From the NCBI RefSeq assembly GCF_964019385.1, contig NC_088647.1, forward strand, positions 14,678,204-14,742,203: a stretch of 64,000 bases of DNA. The letters are read 5' to 3'. This DNA is from Sycon ciliatum. Lineage: Eukaryota; Porifera; Calcarea; Leucosolenida; Sycettidae. The position numbers and the translations under genes are program-made. The notes beneath the pieces were generated by a model. The model made no database searches and was not told where the DNA came from. It was given only the letters and a program-made list of their open reading frames with translations. Shown here piece after piece: positions 9,674 through 21,300 of the stretch. The stretch's first letter is position 1, and each line of letters starts with the position of its first letter.

Positions 9674-12070
9674 GATGGTACACATGTGCACGGTAGAACA
9701 CCGCCGTACACAAGACCAGAAAGTGACTGCCACAAAAGTGATATTCATGCTTTGCTAAGATTCGTTTCAGCTCCGCATCATTCGTACGTCAAAAGACTCC
9801 AAACCCAAGGGTCGCATTTCCGTTGCATTTGTGTTTGGGGTTCCCCAGTCGACTGCATTTTTTTGTTGCTGACTGTGAACCAGGGAGTAGAACTGCAAAA
9901 CTTGAAAGGTACACATATGCACGGGTGTAAATTAATAACCCTGGCCCGTGGGCCTGGTTTTGCGTATGCGTATTTACTATTTATGTGAGCATTGCACAAA
10001 AATAAATAATAATTATCAGAAAAGACCCTCGACCTTCTGACCCAGATTAAACTGGTAGCTTTGCTTGGCCTCATCAGGGTTACAGAGTCATGCAGGGATG
10101 ACTCACTGTGCAGCGTACTTCAGTATCAATACAGTGGGTGCGTCCATGCCAGTATCAGCACTAAGCTAGGCGAAATAACTCTGGGCCAATTGCAAAACTG
10201 GCACCTTTATAGGCTGCAATAATTTAATTACTATTTGCTCTGGCCCATGATGATAACCACCTCGCTGTCAGTGCATCATGCATGTGCAGCGCTGCTCAAT
10301 GAAATCCGATCAAGTGAATCAAACTTGCGCCCGAGTTAAAACTTGTAGTGCTGCACAGCGCCGGATTGTGCACATACCTGAGCATGTAACTTTTAAAAAC
10401 TTGTTTGTACTTCCATGTACTCATATTGACAGGTGCGGAGCATAGAATACTTTCATGCAGGCAAAGCACACCTCACTGGATCGCATGCAGCGCATCCTGC
10501 ACTGTCACCTTGGTCACTTCTGTTGACTGCATGCATTTGCTTCAGAGCGCACTTCAACCCTGTTGCAGTCAACACTGTTGGTTACTTTTGGTCGCTGTGT
10601 ACAGGTCCAAAATGGCACTTGGTACACTAAAAGTCGGTCGTTGGTCGCACAAGGCGTCCAGTGCAGGCGTGCAGTGCAGTTTCTGTGTAGAACTATCCGT
10701 GCATGGAAAAGTGGTCGTTAAAAGTAGGTGGTCGCTAAAACCAGACGTCCCTTACACTAGGTTTTACTCTACTACTATTACTCGAAGTAATTAAATTATT
10801 TAGTGAACATGTTTGAGTAGTGGAAAGTATCCCAACCACAACTGATTTCGTCGAAGAGCAGCAACAGAGCAATTGATTTTGCTGTACACACAAGCCGAAA
10901 AGAAAAGCAGCAATTGCAAACAGGCAATCGGGTAGCCTGGAAGCGACAAGATGAAAATTCGCGACTTAAAAAAAAAACACTTGAAACCTTGCCTATGCAG
11001 CTTATGAAAAATGCTAGCGTAATAAGATCACAAAAGTGATGCGGGTGCAACTTAGACTCTATTCTTACAGACTTTTCAGGAAAAATATGACTTACAAATG
11101 CATTGAGAACTAGACTGATCCTGGCAGGGAAACTGATAAATCCTGCCACCATGCAGTAGATTTTATGGAAATTGATAGCTTTTAGAGTTTTTTTATTGCG
11201 AAAAATATCACCCAACACGAAGGCAGAAAAGGCAGGAAACACGTTTAGAATTTATGTATCGAGCATGCAGGACTTCACAACGTCCATAACTCGTTATAAT
11301 GAGCCTCAATTAATAACTAAAGTTTTTTAGTGGAAGGGGGAAAAGCAGCAGCAAATAGTACTGAACGCAGTCTAAAAAGCAAATTTTGTCAGCAATCCTA
11401 GCCCACCGGAAGTACAAACTGCTCAAACAGGCCGAGCGAGTAATTAGAGAGTCGCACAAACACACCTTAACCTTGTTCGGGTACGAAGTTCCTTGATGCA
11501 AACCGTGAAACATGTGGGCAGTGGCCGTGCGCCTATAGCCTATAGGACAGAGAAAAGTGACGCGGTGTCTATCAATTCTAACTCTACCACCCCCGCCGCC
11601 ATATAACTAAGAACTGCAAGACGAGAGGCTAACTCAATCATTGAAATGGTATAACCAGTGCATTCTGCCGGTGCATAAACTATAAAATAAAAAGAGGTCT
11701 CACAAGGAACACAGACACGCACCTGTCCAAATGATTGGTCCAATGCACACCTTGAACACTGATACATTAGCACCGCTACCATTACATATACGTAACACTG
11801 TCCTATGGCCTCCGCGGTTACTGATTACAGCACCTTGCTGGCTTGACACATGCCGGAGTAACTTGCATCAAGGGCAGATGCACACACACACACACACACA
11901 CCCGTGCACACATACTCACTCAAAAGTTGACGTCGATGACGACCACATCCAGATCAAGAACAACACCCACGACTACAACTGCTACTAATACAGCAACGGC
12001 CAGCAACAGCAGCTACTGGGCTACAGCAGCAGCAACAACAACAACAACAACAACAGCAGCAGCAATAACC

Positions 12071-12104
<34 letters not shown>

Positions 12105-12278
12105 CTACTACTACTACTACAGCAGCAGCAGCAGCAGCAGCAGCGATAACAGCTAATGAAAAAACACATTACTACTGCTACTACTACAACACCATCTGTG
12201 CTAACATCCACACAAATAGGTTTGTACATGGGACAAGCTGCGCTCCGTACGCACTCTCCCAACCTGCAACCATTTTCT
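9674..12278. other. Intergenic region 3' of the large minus-strand gene
   Basis: No exon is supported. A fragment near 10690-10775 (GGTCGCTAAAACCAGACG to ACTAGGTTTTACT) is a partial Tigger-like end. At 11881-11900 there is a (CA)n tract. From about 11995 to 12155 comes a compound CAA, CTA and CAG trinucleotide repeat, probably within the 3' UTR of the gene ending at 12279. The 148-codon minus-strand frame at 10796-11242 has no recognisable domain. Confidence 0.5.
11995..12155. repeat. Compound CAA/CTA/CAG trinucleotide repeat
   Basis: Runs of CAGCAG, CAACAA, CTACTA and CAGCAG follow one another without interruption. They lie just past the stop codon of the large minus-strand gene. If transcribed they would read as TTG, TAG and CTG repeats in its 3' UTR. 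Confidence 0.85.
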
Positions 12279-15200
12279 TTACATTGAGGCCGAGCCGGAG
12301 CCATGATAAGCATGGGCCGGGCCATAATGTGCAACATCACGTCTCCACTGCTGCCTTGCTTGCTCTTCATTCCACTGCTCCTCGTTGCCTGGTGGAGGCG
12401 GTCCCATGCCACCTGGTCCGCTGCGGGGTGGAACCGGGGGTGCCCCGTAGTTGGGGTGGTGCGGCCCGGAACCAGGGCCATTGGGCCCATGGTTGTGGAT
12501 AGGCGGTTGCGGCGGTGGCGGGGGTCCACCTGCAGGAGGGTGATGGTGATGTTGGTAGTAGTGCTCTGGCACGTACTCACGGTCACCACGATGGTGATGC
12601 CTCTCCCAGGACGCGTAGCGCGGATCGTCGGGATGCGGGCCATAACCACCGGGGTGCGCGTTGTGGCGCGGCTGCTGCTGCCCTGGCGGCGGCGCTTGTG
12701 GAGGAGGTGCGTGATGCGCGGGCGGCGGTGGATGTCCAGGTGGTGGTGGTCCGTACATCTCCGGGTAGTGAGGCTGATGGCCCGGCGGTGGCGGACGGTG
12801 CTCCTGATGGGGACCACGCGGCGGCGGTGGTGGGTGACTCCACTGGTGCTGGTCGTGATTCCACCTGCCAGGCGGGCCTGGGTGAGGGCCTCCCGAGGTA
12901 CCAGGGTGCTGTCCACGCGGGCGAAACGGCCCGTGATGGGGAGGGCCATCGTTCCAGGGGGGCCTTGGCGCAGGATACGTTGGCGGTGGAGGGGCACGCT
13001 CGTCCCGCTCGTGTGGTCCATGTCTTTCTGGTGGACCGTGTCGCTCCGGCGGACCATGTCTTTCTGGAGGACCGTGTCTATCTGGAGGAACGTGTCTATC
13101 TGGAGGACCATGTCTTTCTGGTGGACCATGTCTTTCTGGTGGACCATGTCTTTCCGGAGGACCATGTCTTTCCGGAGGACCATGTCGCTCCGGAGGACCA
13201 TGTCTTTCCGGAGGACCATGTCTTTCTGGTGGACCATGTCGATCAGGCGGTCCGTGCCGTTGCGGTGGAGGTGGACCCGGCAAGTTGTGGTTCTCATACA
13301 TATGATGCCAGTCAGTGCCGTGCTGCGGCGGTGGCCTGTCTCGCATTGGCGGATGGCCATGGTGATGGTCGGGCGGCGGGTGCGGGTGAGGGCCTTGTGC
13401 AGGTATAGCCGGACCTCCGTGCGGCGGCGGCGGTCCATCGTGCGGACCTCCGCGTGCGGCGGCATTCGGTGGCGGTGGCGGCCCTTGAGTGCCTCTGCCA
13501 GCAATGCTGCCGGGTGGCTGCTGCTGTTGCGGATTCTGGAAAGAGCCCGGCGGTCTGTCCGGATGGTGGTGTTGAGCTGTGCCGTGTGCTGGAAGTGGCG
13601 GCGCCTGCTGCCTAAGGGAACGATCACGATCAGTCCTGGGTGGAAGAGGTGGCGGAGTGTCGCACGTTTGGCTACCGGCCGAGAGTTTTGCACGGTCGCG
13701 GTCCGGCAGCGGCAGTTCATTTCTCTGCAAACTGCCGCCCGCAGAGCCAGGCAAGTAGGAGTCGGAGCCAACCAGACTCCGGGATGAGCTGCACGTGACC
13801 AGAAGGTCCTGGCCGGAAGACTGGTGACTGAGCGGAGTACGTAGCCGCAGATCAGGCTGTGACGACGGGTCTTCACAGGACAGAGGTCCCCAGATGTGAT
13901 TGGGCCATAAAGCACCTTCCTTTTCCTTGTACATCGGCCATGTGGAGTTCTTCGCTGCATTTGCCTACAGTCGACACAGGGACGAAAAGGAATATGAAGT
14001 TCAGTGAAATGTCATTGGAAAGCAGTGCTCAGACAAAACATTCTGATCAGCCCTTGACATGCTTTCTGCACGACAACGTTATTGCAATATTTTCATTTCC
14101 CACACACTGCTCTTCTTCAGCCGAGACCCCTTTTTTGCGGCATTCATGAAAATGACATCATTCCACAACCTGGCTGCACTCACCTGTTGTTGACTGGCAT
14201 CCATCTGCTGCTGCTGCTGCTGGTTGTGTAGCTGTTGCTGCTGTGACTCATGTTGTTGCTGCCGGGTCTGCTGCTGTTGCTGCTGCTGCTGGTGGTGATC
14301 TTGCTGGTGTGTCAGAGCACGGGCCAGAGGATTGTTGCGCTTCTCCATCTGGTCCGCGTACGCCTTCTCACCACTCGCACTGCTGCCACTGGAGTGCATG
14401 CTGCTCGAACTAGACGTTCTGTGTGAAAATCGCATAGGAAGCGGAGAGACAGGACCAATACAAAACAGTACCTTTAAAACTACACGCTGCACCCAACATA
14501 ACGAATTTATTCAGACTTTCAATTTTCAACGATCAGCTTCCAAAGTAGTAATTTTGCCTAATACTACTACTTTCGGATCTACCCTTAGGCAGCGGTCCCA
14601 GATATTCCTCGTGTGCTAGATCTGCTTTCGCTTCATCTCCATCTCGGCGTATTTCAGCCAAACGGTGACATTGCTATGGGCAATGTCTAATGCTCGTTGT
14701 TACACAGATCGTGCTCGCTCCAACTCTTGCTGCGAATCTTCCCACTCCGCATACTTGATCCAGTTGGACACCAGAGCACGATTTTTTCGATAGCAGTCCT
14801 TCTCCCTGCAACTGGTGCTGGTGATAGTGCAGTGTATCCCGTCATGGCAACCCCGCCGTTTGCCCCGGTTGCTATGGCCAATGACACACAAGAAGTGTCA
14901 GGGCATTATGTCAGAACGACCATGGATTCTTATCACATGGCCTGAACTGTACTTGTCACAGTTTTTTTTATATATATTTTTTCTATTGAACACTCACTGC
15001 ATGACGAACTAAAATGAGGAGGAGAACTCGACACAATGGTACATATCCAGCTGGACGGAGTGGGTGGGACCTGTGAAGTAAAATAGTGATACAGTCGAAT
15101 GTCACTTATCCGACCACTTCGGGAATCAGGCATGTTGGATAACTGAATATGTTGGATAACTGATATCATTTTTTATGTGCATATATGGCTGGATTTCACT

Positions 15201-16134
15201 GATTTATGTACACAATACCCAAATAATATTCATGTATATTCATGAATTGCTCCATGTACACATACATGTTAGCATACTTGACCACATCTACTTCAAGTAT
15301 TAAAATTAGGGCTGAGGCGGGTAGCATTTTCCTCGGGTATCGGGTCCGGGTAGTTTTCCACGGGTAGCACGGGTACCCGATCGGGTAATGTTTCCATGGT
15401 AAGACCACAATGCACACCGGCCCCTTCCCTTGCGCATTGGGTAGACATGCGTGAATCATTTGTACACGTGCACTGTACATGATGTCATCTGCGACCTCGG
15501 GTTTTCGGGTACTATTCGGTACCCGACTACGCGAGGTCCTCACGGGTAGCACGGGTACCCGACTACCCGTGCACACCACTAATTAAAATGCATATTACAC
15601 CGTATAATATACCAAAAATAATAATAATTTTAGAATTTTACTGTTGAGTCATAAAATTACCACTCCCGGGCTTGTCGGATAACCAACGTGCTCGGATAAC
15701 TGGCGACCGGATAAGTGACATTCGACTGTACTCCAAAGCCTGATGTTAGTTCATCACTCTGCTGAGTGTAAAACTTTACTAAGTTGCCTTTTTGTTTGCA
15801 AGGCCGCTTAAGTTCACCTTTGAAAGTTAGTTGGAGCTTTACACCAACTAGTAAAAGCAACTGGTTTCAACCCCTTATCCTACTGTAGTGTCCAATGCCA
15901 TTCCTAAACATAACTATAGTATCCCTATGCCTGCATGACAGAGTACAAGTACGTGTACCGTAAAGTACCGTAGACCCCCCTCCCCCCAAGCCATGTCACT
16001 CTCCAGCTGGGTTTTCGGCGGGGGGGGATTAGATCAAGGCTGTCAAGTGCAGTACGGTGTACAACAATGTGGAGGAGCAGACTCGATGTGCTGGAGTGTG
16101 CACATTTTCATGTATACACATGCACACGTGCATG

Positions 16135-16169
<35 letters not shown>

Positions 16170-18279
16170 GTCGCACACACACGCACAAGTCGCACCTTAG
16201 GGGTTGTCGCAAACGTTTTTTGTCATTCTGGAAAGTAAAAACATCATTCGTGGGGGGGGGGGGGGGCGAGCCAAAATCACAAGTCGACCGACACTGTACA
16301 TAATTATGTAGATGTACTGTAGCGGACATGAAAATCCAGTCGATTGACCAGGACCGGCGCCCTCAATGCGTACAGAACGCTGGTCACAGTGGGTGCAGTG
16401 CACATGTTGATCCGATGCTACCAGCGCTGCATGGCCAGAGCCCTGGGGCCCGCTAGACGTGTGACCGGATGTCCATGTCCACGACAGTGCATGCATGCTA
16501 TTTTCATCGTCCAGCATAGCAAGCTGTGTTCGTTTCAGGGACGACAATTCGACGACCCCATAGGGACCGTCCAAGGTTCCAATAATATTTTCAAAAAACG
16601 AAATGTTTTCGGAGTTTCGTTTCGAAAATAATTATTTAATGCACAAGAAGAATTCATTCTGGGTGCCGAAGATGGAAATCCATATTTTGTTGGACTACGT
16701 TTTACCTACAGAAAGGGTGGGTGAAGGTTGAAAAATACTAAAGCTTTTCGTTTCTCAAGATAATCGGTAACCCCGGACGGCCCCTTACCTCTTCAGTTGA
16801 TGTGAATTATTCTTTTCGAAAAGACCCTGCGGCAAGAAGTCGTACATGTGCAATTCACCGGACTTGTCCGTCAAGCCAGCCATGTCACTCAGCCTGGACG
16901 AACTCGTTCTGGATCCTGTGCTACTGGCACTACTCGGCACCCTCGCTACGGCTGCCGCTATCGTTATGCCAGCATTGTCACTGCCGTCAGCGGGTGGTGT
17001 AAACACGGACGCGGACGTACTGAGTCCGGTTGTGTGGCTAGCAACCACTGAACTGCTGCCGTCACCACCTGTGGCCGTGACAACCATGGTGGTATCCTGC
17101 TGCTGCTGCTGCTGGTAGGAGCTGTCAAATGGCCCGTTTTGATCACTGGGCAGTGCCGACGTTGGCCGGATCTCACTCTGGTCCACTCCTGCTGTGAGCG
17201 GAAAATATTGCTGCTGCTGCTGCTGATGGCGATAATGATGTTCTGCCGACTGAGATTGAGCGGTACCAGCAACTTTGCTCGGAGATGAATCCGTGCTCGA
17301 TGTCTGTCCCGAGCTGCACCATTTCTGCAATGAAGACTGGTCGAAGTCAGTGGCACTGCCAGTGCCACTGGCAGCAGCAGCAGTGTGATTAGAGGACAGC
17401 AGACCGGGACTAGACGAGTCCCCGGAGCCCTGGCCATGTCCTGTGCTGCCATTGCTTGTTGCACTAAACATGACCTCAGCGTCAGTCCCGGTGACCGCTG
17501 TCCTGTCTGGTTCAACTCCGCTGGAGGACGTATCAGCACCAGCAACAGCAACAGCGGGAGCAGCGCGCGCTGTGTCTGCGCCGTCATTTTCATCCGCACC
17601 AATACTGTGATTGCTTGCGCTGCTGCTGAGTGACGATGGCGCGGTGACCTGATTATATCGGTGCGTTGCGTCGTCCTTCTCACCCCCAGTGTAATAGGAG
17701 GGCGGGTATGCCTGCCCGTACCTCAGTTCGTTTTCCATCGAGAACTTATCGTCGGATCGCGCCCGTCGTCTCTCGTCGCCGCGCCGCACGGTGGGCTGGT
17801 TGACGGTGCCGTCACGGGTGGCAATCTCCCATTCCTTCTGCGCGTCAACGCCGCTTTCGCTGTAGCTGGTCAAGCGCGTAGCCGACGGCATCTCGTCGTC
17901 CATCAAGATATCGAGGACTGCCGCCAATGGCGCCTGCTGCTGCTGTGAAGGCAGCAGTGGCACTCGCCGGTCGTGGTCGTTGGCGGCAGCGTCCCTTAGC
18001 ATCAAGCAGTCCAGGGCGATCTGACCGTACTTTTCGTCTCTAAAGTCGGGTTGCGGGTTGTCACCACCCAGCACCCCGTACGGATAATTACCTGCACATG
18101 ATAACAGGAGAATAGAGACAACCAGAGTCAGCGCATGTACCCGCAGCTGCAGCAGCACCAGCAGCAGCACCAGCACCACCACCACCACCACCAGCAGCAG
18201 CAGCAGCACCACCACCACCAGCACCACCACCAGCAGCAGCACCATGCAGCAGCACCACCACCACCAGCACCACCACCAG

Positions 18280-18317
<38 letters not shown>

Positions 18318-21300
18318 CCACCACCACCACCGTCAGCAGCAGCAGCACCAGCAGCTGCAGCACCACCACCACCACCAGCACCACCTAGCAGTAGCACCAC
18401 CACCACCACCAGCAGTACTAGCTGCAGCAAAAGCCGATCAGGAAAAGCACAGCAGGCGTGATGGAACACAGGTGTGCTGGAACGAATAAATACTAGACTA
18501 GAAACAGTACGTGCTGAAGATAGTACTGTTTGTGTGCGTACGTGTGCATGTGCATATGTCCATGTGTGCGCACGTGTGTGTGTGTGTGCGTGCATGTGTG
18601 TGTGCATGTGTGTGTGTGCACCCGTGTGCATGCATATGTTTGTGTGTCAGGAACAGACAAACAGTGCATATGATCGGGGAGTGAGGACAGGGCAGGGGCA
18701 CTAGCATACGACACTTTCATACAGCATTGCTTACTGATGCGTGGAGAATTAGCTACCGTACAGAGCGAGGAGTAGTAAAATACCGGTATTTTACTACTCC
18801 TTGGTACAGACAGTATATACTCGCCCGCATGGAAGCTGTATGTTACGTGTTAAAACCTCGCCGCACAGCGCTAACATCAGGCTTCTTGCACGGTTTACAG
18901 CATATACTAGTACCCGAGCTGGCCAGTGGAAAAGAAACTTGCTTTATAGTGCGTCTGTCACTCGACAACCCGCTTACACAACAAAGTCATACACACAGTG
19001 AGGAAACAACGTGAGCCCAGGACAGAAGAGGAAGCAGGTAATGCAGGGGCACTATCTTTATCAACCTACTGTGCATGCTGAGCCGGGCGGCAGCGGCCAT
19101 AGCAGCAGCCACTCTGCCATCATCGGACGGTGGCTGCTGAACAGGTAGTGGGACTATTCTAGAGGAGCTGCCTTCATGCCGTTCAGGAGGCGACTGGAGC
19201 CAGCTCGCCACGTCGTTCTCCGGCTGCTCCCCCGGCGTTTGCTGAGCGGTGGCGGCGGCAGTGGTGGTGGAATCACGGGCAGCAGCAGCCTTGACGTCGG
19301 CAGCAGTGTCCACCGCCTCCGTGTCCAGGGCGCTGTCACCGTTCGTGAGAACACGGCCTTCCTCGTCAACATCGCGGTAGAACTTTGACCGGCGGTGCTC
19401 GGAGTTTTTACCGCTAAAGCTGGAGGTCCGCCGCCGTACCGACTCCGCCAGGGTTTCGATCTTCGACTTTAGCGTCTTCCGGTCCTGGTTCAGATACGGC
19501 AGCGCTTCTTTCGAGTCCCGCATGACGAAGTTCACCTTTGGCCCGCCGATTTTGCTGGAACACCACAGGTAAATACAGATACCGGTACACATGAAATAGA
19601 ACAACAACAACAAAGCTAAACTATTCATGTAGCCATTGACAAACATGTAGACATGCCACCAATAACACTCCGCATACCGGTATGCACTTATTGCACATGC
19701 CCCTCTCCCCCCCCCCCCCCCACACACACGCACACACATCACTTCCACACATACATGCACTGCTGAAGGACAGCGACATTAGCATGCAATACAACTTACC
19801 CAGAGGTGAATGTTGTGACGTGTTCAGCAATCAAGGTAGCAATCTCCGGTTTCTGGAAGCTGGAGTCGCTTACACCACAGATCACTGGTCGATCTTCCAC
19901 CAAGGTTCTGCTCCGCAGCGAGGACAAAGTCAAAGAAGAACACATACCGTACATTTCAACATAACTTCTAAGCACACGTTACTCCGTTAACTTGTCAAAA
20001 ATACCTGAGGGAGGTTGGGTATATGGATTAATGAATTTTTATCCCACAAGTACACCGACTGTTATTAAATCCCACTACCTATTGTTAGTAGTCAGCTACT
20101 AAGGGCCGATTCCCACTACGGTACCGCGAGTGCCGTGCCGTGAGTACCCATGGTGATTTGCTCACGAGAGGGACAGTTTTGGCGCGAGTTCATTCCGTGG
20201 CTCCTGCCGTACCGCACCGTGGACATTCCGGTGCCGAGGGCCTCTGGGGGGTGGAAATGGCATGCCGTGAGGTCGAATGCAGTGAGTAGTAGGTATTTTA
20301 CCACTCCCTGAAAGGAAGTTTTTTCTTTCTTTTGTATTTGTGGTACGAAGTTATTTATTGGCTTTTGGCTTTTCGATTGGTAGATTTTTGAGCTTTCTCC
20401 AGTCATCTCCCCCGCTATTTTCCCTCAAGACCAAAGTCAGAAATTGATAAAAATGGTGATCTGGCCTGCCGACGGAATGCACGGAACGACATTGCGCAGG
20501 TGTAAATCATTCTCAGCTTCAAGCTCGTACCGTGGGGTACACATTGACCTATCCAAATCGTCGACACGGCACTCACGGTACCGTAGTGGGAATCGGCCCT
20601 AATGGGCCATTCACACTACGCCCAAAACGTGGCGTACGTGACGTTTTCGTCCGGATAACCATGACAACATGGAACGTGGCGGGAAAATCGTACCCCTGAT
20701 ACGAAAACGTAGACGACGTATCCAGACCCCTGTACCGAGTTTCGTTCTGTCGTTCCCAGCAGTTTGTGTCCAAAAGAAGCTGTACACACAGCTGTACAAG
20801 CAGCGTGTACATGCCTGTATGAATGCACCTGCATGAAAACGACGTCTGCCAGTACGTTGTATTCCAAAACGTGACGCGTATTGTAACGTAGTATGAATAG
20901 CCTATAAGGGGTACTATGGGGTAGCTACTGGGTTGGTCAAAGACCATGATTGAGATACGAGAGGTACCTGGTTCAAGTCCTGCCTGGGAGCGGTTTTTCC
21001 AGCCGTGCTGCTACCCACAGTCAACTGGGAACTTGTGGCCAGGCACAAGGGGTACATGGATGCAGCTAATGGGGTCGTTTTCGGCACTTGTGCCAGTGGT
21101 TGTGAGACTTATCCACTCGCCCCCACCGTTAGGCGCTGCATCTGCCGCTAGGGTTTATCGGGTGTTAGCGGCCGTCGTGAGTTCCCTTCAGGAACGGACA
21201 CGATAATTTACTTTTTTTTTAAACTTTACTAAGGGGTCTCTGTAAATAGAATCAGGCATCTGAGCTTAACCCTTTAAGAGCCGCCCCATACTTGAATGCG

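Noticed and set aside
10796-11242. 148-codon minus-strand frame
   Set aside because: No family resemblance, no splice partners and AT-rich random-looking composition; probably intergenic or 3' UTR.
12303-13787. Plus-strand 494-codon open frame
   Set aside because: It is the shadow of the low-complexity Pro/His-rich exon on the minus strand. The minus frame has in-phase splice partners and the hexapeptide repeat; this one has neither.
18128-18631. His/Gln/Pro-rich frames on both strands
   Set aside because: Produced by the CAG/CAC and GT repeats in all frames. No splice or start context, and they lie inside an intron.
19568-19640. Possible membrane helix (SLALLLLFYFMCTGICIYLWC) before the 19070-19554 exon
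   Set aside because: It lies upstream of a good acceptor (GTGTTCCAG), and the exon joins in phase to 19800-19907 without it. It is intron.
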